DNA of 64,000 bases from Brevundimonas sp. NIBR11 (GTDB lineage Bacteria; Pseudomonadota; Alphaproteobacteria; Caulobacterales; Caulobacteraceae), in assembly GCF_027912535.1 (NCBI RefSeq), contig NZ_CP115465.1:910001-974000 (forward strand). Direction: 5' to 3'. The stretch's first letter is position 1. Each line of letters begins with the position of its first letter. Below, one piece after another: positions 18,318 through 35,253 of this stretch. The notes below the pieces were generated by a model, which was not told where the DNA came from, made no database searches, and was given only the letters and a program-made list of their open reading frames with translations. A program made the position numbers and the translations under genes.

Positions 18318-20252
18318 TCAGCGCCTTCTCGCCGTGTACAGGTCCCCAAGTCGGTCCGGCGTGCCTTCGATGCGCTCCAGGTGGGGGTATTTCAGGCCCT
18401 CGTGGTAGTCGAAGACGACCGTGCGGTAGTGGCTGTTGTCGCGGACGATCAGCTCGATCTTCTCGTCCGTGCCCTTGGCGGCCGTGATGGCGGCGCGGAG
18501 GTTGGCGGCGGAGGCGGCCTCCCCGTTGACGGCGATGATCTGCATGCCCACGGCCAGCTCCTGCTGGAAGGCCGGGCTGTTCCACAGGACGCTGCCGATG
18601 GTGTTGTCGGCCCCGGTGACGATGCCCAGCGAATAGGTGAAGTCGTTGCGGCCGTAGTTGCCGTACAGCGTCTTCTGATAGTCGCTCATGGTGTCGGTGT
18701 AGACGAGGCGGTAGCCGCCGCGCGTGAGGCCGTCGAGCGGGGCGCCCGGGCCGTGGCCGTCCAGGCGAGTGCGCAGGAAGGTCGCCCAGTCGTATTCCAC
18801 GACGCCGTTCAGGGTCTCGACGACGGTCTCGAACGAGTAGGGGGCCTCGTCGTAGGCGCCGTCGTTGAGGCCGAAGAAGGCGCGGGCGAAGTCGTCGAGG
18901 GACTTGCGACCATTGGTGCGCTCGCGGATCAGGGTGTCGGCGTCGAGCCAGATCAGCTGGCCCTCGACATAGTAGTCTTCGCTGCGCTGCCAGGAGCGCC
19001 AGCCGATCGGTCGGCGCTGGGTGATGATGGGGTCGTTGACCGTGTCCTGCATCGCCCGCCATTCGCGGCCGACGGTGTTGTCATAGGTCGCGGCGTCCAG
19101 AGCGAGGGCGTCCAGCGCCTGCTGGCGGCTGTGCAGGCCCGAACGGGCGGCGAGGACCTTGCCCCAGAACTGGGTCTGGCCCTCGTAGACCCAGAGCAGT
19201 TCGTTCTGCAGCGGGACGTTGTAGTTGGCGACGTCCTGACCGGCGGGGCGCCGGTATTTGCCGTCCCAAGAGTGGGTGTATTCGTGGCTGAGGAGGTCGC
19301 GGTCGCCGAGCTGGCTCTCCCATTCGGTGAAGAAGGCCGGGTCGACGCTGTTCTCCGAACTGCGGTGATGCTCCAGGCCGATGCCGCCTATGCGGTCGGT
19401 CATGGCGACGAGGAAGTCGTAGTGGTCGTAGTGGCGGGCGCCGAACAGGCGGTCGGCCTGCTGGACCATGGAGCGCAGGATGCCGATCTGGTCGTCGGTG
19501 GGGGCGATGTGGCTTTCGGCGTCGGCGACGATGTTGAGCATCACCGGCGAGCGGCCGCCGGGGTCGAGGTCGATCTGGCGATAGTGCTCGCCCGCGAACA
19601 TCGGGCTGTCGACGAGGACGTCGAGCGGCACGGGCTGGAAGGTGGTCGTATCCCCGGTCGCCGCGCCGGCGGGACGAAGGGCCGTGCCGTATTTCCAACC
19701 CTCGGGCAGGGTGACCGAGGCCTGCATGGTGATGTTCCGGTGATAGCGACCGGCGGGATAGAGCAGCATCTTCTCCCACTGGATGTTCAGCATCTCGCCG
19801 GTCATCGTGATGCGCCCTTGGGCGCCGGTCGTCGGCGACAGGTGCTGGAACTCGGCGACCAGTTCGGTGGCGCCGGCGGGGACGACGACGTGGAAGGCCC
19901 AGGGCTGGAGCGCGTCACGCACCCATTCGACGCGCTGGCCGTTGGCGGTGAAGATCAGGCCGCCCAGCTGATTGATCGGGCCGGTGGGGCCATGCTCGCC
20001 GGGGAGCCACTGCGGGAAGAAGAGGGTGAGGGGGCCGGGGCCCTCGACCGGAATGGTCTCGCGGACGCGATAGATGCGGCGGTTGAGGTCGGTGGCGTCG
20101 ACGTCGAGATGGATGACGCCGGGCCAGGCGCGATCGACGGCGGCGGGGATGGTCTGGGGCGTCGGCGGGACCACGGGGGCGGTCTGGGCCAAGGCCGGGG
20201 CGGACGCGAACAGGAGAACCGCGAGGGAGGCGGAGACGGCGAGACGCTTCAT
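18318..20252 (-). CDS. M61-family metallopeptidase with PDZ domain
   Basis: 644 residues from the ATG at 20252 (a GTG nine bases upstream is possible). It has a signal peptide (KRLAVSASLAVLLF...ALAQ), so it is periplasmic. The M61 core includes the zinc site HEYTH at about 323-327, preceded by a GGIGLEHH stretch typical of the family. A C-terminal PDZ domain (about 530-620) holds VGMQIIAVNG. M61 enzymes (glycyl aminopeptidase relatives) trim peptides. The gene stands alone between two copies of the same inverted-repeat element. Confidence 0.9.
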   Translation of the reverse strand: MKRLAVSASLAVLLFASAPALAQTAPVVPPTPQTIPAAVDRAWPGVIHLDVDATDLNRRIYRVRETIPVEGPGPLTLFFPQWLPGEHGPTGPINQLGGLIFTANGQRVEWVRDALQPWAFHVVVPAGATELVAEFQHLSPTTGAQGRITMTGEMLNIQWEKMLLYPAGRYHRNITMQASVTLPEGWKYGTALRPAGAATGDTTTFQPVPLDVLVDSPMFAGEHYRQIDLDPGGRSPVMLNIVADAESHIAPTDDQIGILRSMVQQADRLFGARHYDHYDFLVAMTDRIGGIGLEHHRSSENSVDPAFFTEWESQLGDRDLLSHEYTHSWDGKYRRPAGQDVANYNVPLQNELLWVYEGQTQFWGKVLAARSGLHSRQQALDALALDAATYDNTVGREWRAMQDTVNDPIITQRRPIGWRSWQRSEDYYVEGQLIWLDADTLIRERTNGRKSLDDFARAFFGLNDGAYDEAPYSFETVVETLNGVVEYDWATFLRTRLDGHGPGAPLDGLTRGGYRLVYTDTMSDYQKTLYGNYGRNDFTYSLGIVTGADNTIGSVLWNSPAFQQELAVGMQIIAVNGEAASAANLRAAITAAKGTDEKIELIVRDNSHYRTVVFDYHEGLKYPHLERIEGTPDRLGDLYTARRR

Positions 20253-20322
20253 GGAGGGCACCGGGAAATGAACAGGCGCGCAGACAGCGCCGGGTGCGAC
20301 ATTTCGTCAAGTCAAAGCGCGT

Positions 20323-20505
20323 CCTTCTCCCCTTGCGGGAGACGGTGGCCGAGCGGTGCGAGGTCGGATGAGGGGTTACGCCGACGGCCGGAGCCGGCGC
20401 CCGCTCAGCCTGCACGGACCGCCGGTGCGACCTCTCACCCGACCGCACAAGGACGACGGATCTCGCCGCCGTATGCGGCTTCCCTCTCCCGCAAGGGGAG
20501 AGGGA
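20323..20505. repeat. Intergenic inverted-repeat element, copy 2
   Basis: Left arm TTCTCCCCTTGCGGGAGA (from 20325) pairs with TCTCCCGCAAGGGGAGA (about 20486-20502), with one difference in the outer arm. It shares the internal GTCGGATGAGGGG and CTCACCCGA words with the copy at 18139-18312. It sits between the M61 start and the fkbp stop. Confidence 0.82.
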
Positions 20506-20513
20506 TGATAGGC

Positions 20514-21026
20514 TTACTTCACTTCCAGAAGTTCGACCTTGAACAGCAGGGTCGAGTTGGGCGGGAGTTCGTCGCCGCCGACCCAGCGGTCGCCGTAGCC
20601 GAGCGAGGCGGGGATGGCGAAGTAGAAGGTTTCGCCGACGTGCATGAGGGCGACGCCTTCGGTCCAGCCCTTGATGACGCGGTTCAGGGGGAACTCGGCC
20701 GGCTCGCCCCGGTCATAGGATGAGTCGAACTTGCGGCCGTCGATGAAGGTCCCCTCGTAGTGGACGCGGACGGTGTCGGTCTCGGTCGGCTGGCGGCCCT
20801 CGGGATGGGCGCGGCCTTCGCGGCGGTATTGCAGGCCCGACTCGGTGGTGGTCCAGCCGCGACCGGCGCCGTTCCAGGACAGGTAGGCGGCCTGACCGGC
20901 CTCGTATTCGGCTGGCGTCGAATGAGCGTTCGGATCGACGACGGGCGCGGGCTCAGGGGCGGTGGCGCAGGCGGCGAGAGCCAGCGCCGACAGGGATGCG
21001 GCCACGAAGGTGGGGATGATTTTCAT
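20514..21026 (-). CDS. FKBP-type peptidyl-prolyl isomerase, lipoprotein
   Basis: 170 residues. A lipobox ALAAC puts the lipidated cysteine at residue 20. An FKBP domain follows ([24 protein letters not shown] split around residue 85-110, then [16 protein letters not shown], then [15 protein letters not shown]). It would assist protein folding in the periplasm, anchored to a membrane. Asp2 is not at the +2 position (Ala), so transport to the outer membrane is expected. It is divergent from rpoB. Confidence 0.93.
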   Translation of the reverse strand: MKIIPTFVAASLSALALAACATAPEPAPVVDPNAHSTPAEYEAGQAAYLSWNGAGRGWTTTESGLQYRREGRAHPEGRQPTETDTVRVHYEGTFIDGRKFDSSYDRGEPAEFPLNRVIKGWTEGVALMHVGETFYFAIPASLGYGDRWVGGDELPPNSTLLFKVELLEVK

Positions 21027-21355
21027 GCCCGGACGCTAGCCGAAGAAAAACCGCTTGCGAAGTCGGCGGAAATCGTATGCGGGCCTTTATTTCGCCGGAG
21101 AAGCGCGTATATGTCCGCTCTCCGCAACAGCTCAGATGAGTCTGCGCGAAAGCGCCGAGGCCCGGTCCGTCGCCCTCCGACCGAGCGAAGGCGTGGCTCC
21201 TTCCCCAGGGAGCTTCTCAGATTTCAGGCCTCCTGACCGCTCCGGCGCGTCGAGGGTGGAGGCCGAAACCGATTGTCACGGCATGCTCCGCTCGCATGGC
21301 CGTGGCTGCTGCATTTCACGCCCGTCTCCCCGGACGAGCGCCATGGGAAAACAGA
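21027..21355. other. Intergenic region carrying the rpoB promoter(s)
   Basis: No gene is supported in these 329 bases. The region must hold divergent promoters for fkbp and rpoB. A possible TTGCGA lies near the left end, but no -10 fits it with good spacing. No rplJ/rplL genes or leader were seen. Confidence 0.45.
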
Positions 21356-25471
<4,116 letters not shown>

Positions 25472-25480
25472 CCGGTCTAG

Positions 25481-25504
25481 CCCTCCCCGCCAAGGCGGGG
25501 AGGG
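25481..25504. repeat. GC-rich hairpin between rpoB and rpoC
   Basis: Eleven-base arms CCCTCCCCGCC and GGCGGGGAGGG are separated by AA. No T-run follows, so a processing site or partial attenuator is likelier than a full terminator. Confidence 0.6.
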
Positions 25505-25565
25505 GGCCCTCGCTCTCTCCACTTTTCGATATTTTTCGCGGCCCCCGCCGCAGAAGGAAAACAAG

Positions 25566-29759
<4,194 letters not shown>

Positions 29760-29786
29760 TCGCTTTCATCAGCTGAAGACTGAAGA

Positions 29787-29813
29787 GGGCCCGGAGCGAT
29801 CCGGGCCCTTTTT
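29787..29813 (+). terminator. Terminator after rpoBC
   Basis: Perfect nine-base arms GGGCCCGGA (29787-29795) and TCCGGGCCC (29800-29808), loop GCGA, then TTTTT. A second small hairpin, GTGCGGACG-TCA-CGTCCGCAC, follows at 29820-29840. Confidence 0.93.
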
Positions 29814-30038
29814 GTCTGGAGTGCGGACGTCACGTCCGCACGCACACCTTTGCCGTGCAACGGAGGGAGCGGCCGCACGAGCAGGATACGGATGCGACGG
29901 GCGCATGGATCGCCCTGAGCCTCGTCGCGGCAGCCACTCTCTAGGCGACCGCCAATACCTGTGCGACGGAGCGGGCCGCGACGGCGCATGACGCCTTCTG
30001 TCCGGACCATGGATGGGCCGTGACGCGGGCCTGATCCG

Positions 30039-30836
30039 CTACTCCATCTTGCGGTTGTTGCGCAGCCGTTCGTCGGTCATCTCGAAACCTGGGCGCAGGT
30101 GAGCGCCGGCGCAGCTGCCGCGCAGGTTGCCGCCCGGGCAGTCCGGGCTGGCCAGGGTGATGCCGGGACCGGCGCGACCGCCACGCAGGGAATCGTGGGC
30201 CGCCAGGGCCGCGGCGCCGTCCTGAGCGAACTGGGCCTCACGCCGCTGTTCCGAAGGCGTCAGGGTGCGGGGACCCAGCGGCCCCGCCGCGCCGGCCGCC
30301 GCGTTGAAGCGGTCATCGCAGAGCCGTTGTTCCGAGGCCGAGAGACGGCCGTCCATCATCCGGCAGCCGCCCGCGCCTGTGCGCATGGAGCGGCCGACGG
30401 CGGCCGCCATACCCTCGGGCCGGACCTGCCACGGGTCGGCGGAGGCGGGGGGCGGATCGACCAGGGGGCTGGAGCCTATGCGGGGGACGGGCGGAGTGGG
30501 ACGGTCCTCCTCGTCCTCTTCGCGGCGCGTATCGGGTCGGGCGACCGTGGGCAGAGCCTCATCCAGCGCAGGGCTCTGTTCGCGGGCGGCCAGGCTGGCG
30601 GGCGCGGGTTCGCGCGCGATCTCGCCCTGGAGCAGGGGGCGGGGCTCCATCTCGACGAAGATCGGGGGCTCAGGATCCTCGACGAAGACGGGGCGATCGC
30701 CGCCCAGCAGGCCGATGGCCATGGGGGTGATGACCGCGAGGTGGAACAGGATCGACCCCGCCAGCAGGGCGGCGCGTCGGCGATCCTTCGGCCCGAAGCG
30801 ATGCGGGCGCGCGAAACTCATACTGGCGTCGACCAC
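30039..30836 (-). CDS. Membrane-anchored Pro-rich protein with TonB-like N-terminus, function unknown
   Basis: 265 residues from a GTG at 30836. The GTG is chosen because GGAGG lies four bases upstream; the internal ATG at 30821 has none. A basic start is followed by one TM (about 24-45). A long acidic/Pro-rich spacer (about 50-130) contains EDPEPPIFVEMEP and TPPVPRIG. A C-terminal part with four or more cysteines (GGCRMMDGR, QRLCDDRF, SPDCPGG, RGSCAGAH) follows. The layout resembles an energy transducer, but no TonB C-terminal domain is visible. It probably spans the periplasm. Confidence 0.7.
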   Translation of the reverse strand: MVDASMSFARPHRFGPKDRRRAALLAGSILFHLAVITPMAIGLLGGDRPVFVEDPEPPIFVEMEPRPLLQGEIAREPAPASLAAREQSPALDEALPTVARPDTRREEDEEDRPTPPVPRIGSSPLVDPPPASADPWQVRPEGMAAAVGRSMRTGAGGCRMMDGRLSASEQRLCDDRFNAAAGAAGPLGPRTLTPSEQRREAQFAQDGAAALAAHDSLRGGRAGPGITLASPDCPGGNLRGSCAGAHLRPGFEMTDERLRNNRKME

Positions 30837-30896
30837 GCTACCTCCCCGTCGGCATGGCCAAGCTGACGAGCGACCGTGGCCGGATCAGGGCCGGAT

Positions 30897-31298
30897 TCAG
30901 TCGACGCTTGTCCACGGCGTCAGGGGGCGGACGGTGGCGCAGGCGGGCGTGCCGTCCTTGTCGCGACCGGGCAGGGTGACGGCGATCACCGCGCCGGGCT
31001 TCAACAAGACGGCGGGGATGTCGTGGACGTCGATCTTGGCGCGGCGAGAGACGACGGGCAGCCCCGGCATGGCGCCGCCGATGGCGATATAGACGAAGCG
31101 GCGGTCCTTGCCCTCGCGACGGACCCAGGTCCCGCCGAGCTTGCCGTCGGGCCGCAGGTCGACCGGCGTGTCGAAAGTCAGGGGCGCCTCGGTCGACAGA
31201 CGGATGTCGTGGGGCGCGTTCCTGGCGTCCTGGCGCCAGTAGTGCAGGCCCGGCACGGGGTCGGCGATGGTCAGGCGCAGGGTGACGGTCTCAATCAT
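30897..31298 (-). CDS. DUF5990 family protein
   Basis: 133 residues with the family pattern: a beta-strand start (VTLRLTIADPVPGLHY), a central RFVYIAIG, a SRRAKIDVHDI strand, and the ending GTPACATVRPLTPW. Members are small soluble proteins of unknown function. Its start overlaps the end of the NUDIX gene by eight bases, so the two are translated together. Confidence 0.7.
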   Translation of the reverse strand: MIETVTLRLTIADPVPGLHYWRQDARNAPHDIRLSTEAPLTFDTPVDLRPDGKLGGTWVRREGKDRRFVYIAIGGAMPGLPVVSRRAKIDVHDIPAVLLKPGAVIAVTLPGRDKDGTPACATVRPLTPWTSVD

Positions 31299-32007
31299 GG
31301 CTCACCACATGGGCGCCGCGCACCATGCGGACGAAGGGCAGCGGGCGGTCGGGGGCGTGGAGGCGTTCGGCGACCTCGCCGAGGACGAACCGGGTGATGG
31401 CGGGCAGGTCCAGGGCGCGGGCGTCCGCAAGCGGAAGCCAGGCGATCTCGTCAAGTTCGCCGGAACCGGCCGTGGGCTCGGGCGCCAGCAGGGCGGAGGC
31501 GTCAGCCATGAAGAACCGGGCGTCGAAGCGCCGCGTGCGACCCGGCGGGGTGATGGCGCGGGCGACATAGGAAAGGGCGGCCAGGTCGGGCAGGGCCCCC
31601 GCCTTGCGGAACTCTCGCCAGGGCCCGGCGACGGAGGCCGGCGGAGCGGCGCGGCCGAGGATCAGGCCGGTCTCCTCGAAGGTCTCGCGGACGGCGGTCA
31701 GGCACAGGGCGCGGGCGCGACGGGCGGTCACTTCGGCTTCGAGACGGGCGCGGGTTTCGGCGGCCGGGTCGCTGCAGGCGGCTGCGGTGAAGTCGGCGCG
31801 GTCGATGCGGCCGCCGGGAAAGACCCATTTCGACGCCATGAAGACGTGGCCGGGGGCGCGGCGGCCCATCAGGACTTCAGGACTCTTGTCGTCTCGGACG
31901 AGGATCAAGGTGGCGGCGTCCTTCGGCCTTTGTCGCGGCCCCGTGGCGCGCGGAGCGTCGCGGAGATCCTGGGCGGCGTCGAAGGGCTGGAACGGGGAAG
32001 TCGGCAC
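31291..32007 (-). CDS. NUDIX hydrolase
   Basis: 238 residues. The NUDIX box is present in a spaced form: GGRID, then an inserted stretch, then RETFEETGL. The first half begins AATLILVRD with WVFPGGR. The insertion between the Gly pair and REXXEE puts it in the longer subgroup related to acyl-CoA or nucleotide diphosphatases. The substrate is unknown. It overlaps the DUF5990 gene. Confidence 0.85.
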   Translation of the reverse strand: MPTSPFQPFDAAQDLRDAPRATGPRQRPKDAATLILVRDDKSPEVLMGRRAPGHVFMASKWVFPGGRIDRADFTAAACSDPAAETRARLEAEVTARRARALCLTAVRETFEETGLILGRAAPPASVAGPWREFRKAGALPDLAALSYVARAITPPGRTRRFDARFFMADASALLAPEPTAGSGELDEIAWLPLADARALDLPAITRFVLGEVAERLHAPDRPLPFVRMVRGAHVVSHD

Positions 32008-32126
32008 GGCGAAAGACTAGCACTCCGCCGTGCGGGATGAGGGCGAAAATCGGCGAGAATGGTCCCGGCGTCGCCAGTCGGCGGCGAGGACCACCGTGGC
32101 CGCGGCGCCGGCTGCCGTTTCGCCAC

Positions 32127-32164
32127 CGCCTCCCAGCGAGAGCAGAAGCTCTCGCTGGGAGGCG
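32127..32164. repeat. Perfect 16-bp palindrome downstream of rnr
   Basis: Arms CGCCTCCCAGCGAGAG (32127-32142) and CTCTCGCTGGGAGGCG (32149-32164) pair without error around CAGAAG. It lies 36 bases past the rnr stop. There is no T-run on either side. It may end or stabilise the rnr transcript, or be a repeat remnant. Confidence 0.85.
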
Positions 32165-32199
32165 TTCAGGACGTAGAGCCGGGCGCCTGTCGACCTGAT

Positions 32200-34524
32200 C
32201 TAGCGCCGCTTGCCCTTCCGGACGCCCTTGAGGCCGCCGGAGGGCTTGCTTCCGTTGCGAGGCTTCGGACCGCCGGGACGATTCTTGCCGCGCGAGGGAG
32301 GGCCGTCGCCGCCGCGTCCGCGCATGCCCAGGCGCGGGGCCGGGGCGTTGGGGTCGCGGGATTCGGGGTCGGAGAGCATCTCGAAGAGGAGTCCGCCGGT
32401 GATGGGCGTGGCTTCCTTGAGCTTGACCTCGACCATGCGGCCCAGGGTGTAGCGCTGGCCCGAGCGTTCGCCGACGAGGGCGTGGGCGCGGTCGTCGTGG
32501 GTGAAATACTCATTGCCCAGCGAGCCCACGGGAACGAGACCATCGGCGCCCGTCTCCTCCAGCCGGACGAACAGACCGAAGCGGGTCACGCCGGTGATGC
32601 GGCCGGTGAAGGTCGCGCCGACGCGGTCCGAAAGGATGGCGGCGATGTAGCGATCCATGGCGTCGCGCTCGGCGGCCATAGAGCGGCGCTCGGTCTGGGT
32701 CACCTGATCGGCGATGGCCGGCAGTTCGGCGATCTCGCGGTCGGTCAGCCCGTCCTTGCCGAGGTTGAGGGCGCGGATCAGGCCCCGGTGCACGATCAGG
32801 TCGGAATAGCGCCGGATCGGCGAGGTGAAGTGGGCGTAGCGGTCGAGATTCAGGCCGAAGTGGCCGAGGTTCTCGGGCGAATAGATGGCCTGCATCTGGC
32901 TGCGCAGGACGACCTCGTTGACCACCTCGGCGTGGGGGCCGTCGCGGGTCTCGTCCAGCAGTTTGTTGAACCGCTTGGTGGTCGGGGCCTCGCCCTTGTT
33001 CCACGGCTTGCCGATGGTCGACAGGAAGTCGGCGAGGTTGAACACCTTCTCCTGGCTCGGCGCCTCGTGGACGCGGAAGATGAGCGGGGTCTTCTTCTGC
33101 TCCAGGGTCTCGGCGGCGCAGACGTTGGCCTGGACCATCATTTCCTCGATCAGCCGGTGGGCTTCGAGGGAGACGCGTTTCTCGATCGAGGCGATGCCGC
33201 CGTCGGGCGACATGCGGATGCGGCGTTCGGCCGAGTCGATCTGCAACGGGGCGCGCTTCAGGCGGCCCTTCAGCATGGTGTGGTAGGCGTTCCACAGCGG
33301 ATACAGGATGGTGTCCATGATCGGACCGGTGGCGTCATCGGTACCGCCGCCTTTGTCCGGGCCATCGATCGCGGCCTGGGCCTGCTCGTAGCTGAGCTTG
33401 GCGTGGCTGCGCATCAGGCCGCGGTGGAAGCGATGGCCCGTCTTTCGGCCATCCTTGTCGAAGACCATGCGGACGGCCAGGGTCGCGCGGTTCTCGCCTT
33501 CCTTCAGGCTGCACAGACCGTTCGAGAGGCGCTCGGGCAGCATGGGCTCGACGCGGTCGGGGAAGTAGGTCGAGTTGCCCTTGGCGCGGGCTTCGCGGTC
33601 GAGGGCCGTGCCGGGCCGGACGTAGGCGGCGACGTCGGCGATGGCCACCCAGACGATCCAGCCGCCCTCGTTCTTCGGATCGTCGTCGCGTTGAGCGTAG
33701 ACGGCGTCATCGTGGTCGCGGGCGTCGGCGGGGTCGATGGTGATGAAGGGAATGTCGCGCAGGTCGTCGCGGCCCTTCAACGTCGGCAGGTCCTGATTCT
33801 CGGCCTCCTGCTCGACCGCTTCGGAGAAGCCCATCGGGACGTTGTGGGTGTGGATGGCGATCAGGGAGGCGGCGCGAGGGTCGTCCTCCTTGCCGATGGT
33901 CTCCAGGATCTTGCCGCGCTTGGGACCGTAGCGGTGATCGCCCTTTTCAATGGATGCCAGCACCAGGTCGCCGTCGCGCAGATCGGCCGCCTGGACGGCG
34001 GGGACGATCAGGACGTCCTTGGAGCGGCGGTCGACGGGCTCGACGCGGGTCTCCTTGTTGGACTTCCTGATGACACCGAGGACGCGGTTGGTGCCGGTAT
34101 CGAGCACCTTGATGAGGCGCGCTTCCCAGCCGTTCGGGCCATGCTCGAACTTGGCGAGGACGCGGGCGCCGAGGCCGGGAGCGGTCTTGGTCTTGTCGGG
34201 GACGAGGAGGGCGCGCGGGGCGTCGGCCGAGGCCTCGACCAGGCGGACGTAGAGGTCGCCGTCGTTGTCGCGCTCGACCACGTCGGCGACGCCGACGGGG
34301 GGCAGGGCGCCGGCTTCGGTGAAGCCCTTGCGGCCGCGCTTGCCGAGCTTGCCGGAGGCCTCGAGGCCCCGGATCATTTCGCGCAGGCGTCTGCGGTCTT
34401 CGCCCTTGAGGCCGAAGTGTCGGGCGATGTCGCCCTTTTCCGCCGAGCCGGCTTCGCGCAGGAAGGCCAGCAAAGTGGCTTCATCCGGCAGTCCGGCCGC
34501 GGGTTTCTTGGGTTGGTTGGTCAT
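32200..34524 (-). CDS. rnr: Ribonuclease R
   Basis: 774 residues. An N-terminal helical/cold-shock region is followed by the RNB catalytic domain with ITIDPADARDHDDAVYA, whose Asp cluster binds magnesium. HFTSPIRRYSDL follows, then an S1 domain (GRITGVTRFGLFVRL) and a basic Gly/Pro/Lys tail. It degrades structured RNA 3' to 5' and takes part in rRNA and mRNA quality control. Its ATG directly follows the toxin stop (TGAATG), so it is expected to be co-translated with the toxin-antitoxin genes. Confidence 0.97.
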   Translation of the reverse strand: MTNQPKKPAAGLPDEATLLAFLREAGSAEKGDIARHFGLKGEDRRRLREMIRGLEASGKLGKRGRKGFTEAGALPPVGVADVVERDNDGDLYVRLVEASADAPRALLVPDKTKTAPGLGARVLAKFEHGPNGWEARLIKVLDTGTNRVLGVIRKSNKETRVEPVDRRSKDVLIVPAVQAADLRDGDLVLASIEKGDHRYGPKRGKILETIGKEDDPRAASLIAIHTHNVPMGFSEAVEQEAENQDLPTLKGRDDLRDIPFITIDPADARDHDDAVYAQRDDDPKNEGGWIVWVAIADVAAYVRPGTALDREARAKGNSTYFPDRVEPMLPERLSNGLCSLKEGENRATLAVRMVFDKDGRKTGHRFHRGLMRSHAKLSYEQAQAAIDGPDKGGGTDDATGPIMDTILYPLWNAYHTMLKGRLKRAPLQIDSAERRIRMSPDGGIASIEKRVSLEAHRLIEEMMVQANVCAAETLEQKKTPLIFRVHEAPSQEKVFNLADFLSTIGKPWNKGEAPTTKRFNKLLDETRDGPHAEVVNEVVLRSQMQAIYSPENLGHFGLNLDRYAHFTSPIRRYSDLIVHRGLIRALNLGKDGLTDREIAELPAIADQVTQTERRSMAAERDAMDRYIAAILSDRVGATFTGRITGVTRFGLFVRLEETGADGLVPVGSLGNEYFTHDDRAHALVGERSGQRYTLGRMVEVKLKEATPITGGLLFEMLSDPESRDPNAPAPRLGMRGRGGDGPPSRGKNRPGGPKPRNGSKPSGGLKGVRKGKRR

Positions 34525-34977
34525 TCAGTCTTTCGGTTCGCCGGACGCATCCGCGTCGGCGGGATTGAGATGGTCTACGCCCAATGCGGCGGCGGCGCGC
34601 GCCATGCCGTGATCGAGCGTGAGAAGGGTTGCGCCGAGGCGGTGGGCCGCAGCGAGGTGGATGGCGTCCGGAGCGCGGAGGCTGACGCCAGGGCGGCGGA
34701 CGAAGGCGGTGGCCTTTTCGATATCTCCCTGATCGACAGCGAGACGATCAGATGAGGATGAGACCCAGACATCGAGATCTCTGAACAGAACATCCGCCTC
34801 GTCCAGCGTCCGGTGACCGATCCGGACCAGGCGGGCGATGGCCGAGGAGGATTCGGCGACGCAGAAATCACTGACGAGAGGCGGATCGCTCCGTTGAAGA
34901 ACGTCATCGATCTGATGGCTTGTCGGTTCGCGGGTGATCAGGGCGACCAGCGCGCTGGCGTCGAGCCAAAGCCTCAC
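34525..34977 (-). CDS. VapC-family PIN-domain toxin
   Basis: 150 residues. The PIN acidic residues are all present: D6 (LWLDASAL), E42 (VAESSSA), D104 (RAPDAIHLA) and D122 (TLDHG), so it should be an active magnesium-dependent RNase. VapC toxins typically cut tRNA or rRNA when freed from the antitoxin. The start overlaps the antitoxin stop by four bases (ATGA), and the stop abuts rnr. A C-terminal extension after about residue 135 is Asp/Ala-rich. Confidence 0.92.
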   Translation of the reverse strand: MRLWLDASALVALITREPTSHQIDDVLQRSDPPLVSDFCVAESSSAIARLVRIGHRTLDEADVLFRDLDVWVSSSSDRLAVDQGDIEKATAFVRRPGVSLRAPDAIHLAAAHRLGATLLTLDHGMARAAAALGVDHLNPADADASGEPKD

Positions 34978-35234
34978 TCAGGGTCTCCGTCGCGCATGGC
35001 GCGCACCAGTTCGGCGGCGGACATGCCCAAGGGTGGTCGCTCATCCCGGCGACGAGCAAACTCTTTCATGAAAGCCAGTCGCTCCTCGCCGCTCAGACGT
35101 GCCGGAACGGCGACGCGTGACAACTCAGCGATCGGCTTGCCGTGCTTGGTGATGGTGATCCGCTCCCCCTCCTGCACGCGATCGAGCAGGTGGGTGAAGT
35201 TGTTCTTCGCCTCGGCGACGCCGTAGCTGGCCAT
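34974..35234 (-). CDS. Phd/YefM-type antitoxin
   Basis: 86 residues. The N-terminal Phd fold matches prevent-host-death proteins: VAEAKNNFTHLLDRVQEGE, ITITKHGKPIAEL. A flexible C-terminus binds the toxin. It should neutralise the PIN toxin and, through the N-terminal dimer, bind the operator palindrome just upstream. A GGAG sits nine bases before the ATG. Confidence 0.92.
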   Translation of the reverse strand: MASYGVAEAKNNFTHLLDRVQEGERITITKHGKPIAELSRVAVPARLSGEERLAFMKEFARRRDERPPLGMSAAELVRAMRDGDPE

Positions 35235-35253
35235 GACCGGAACTCTCCAAATC

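Noticed and set aside
25481..25504. Hairpin after rpoB as a full terminator
   Set aside because: There is no T-run, and rpoC follows directly on the same strand without an obvious promoter.
32008..32199. A protein-like minus-strand reading (LYVLNASQRELLLSLGGG) through the 16-bp palindrome
   Set aside because: No start codon or ribosome-binding site precedes it after the rnr stop, and the palindrome explains the repeated words.
32059..34755. Long plus-strand frame opposite rnr
   Set aside because: The minus strand clearly encodes RNase R with its RNB motifs; the plus-strand frame has no recognisable protein.
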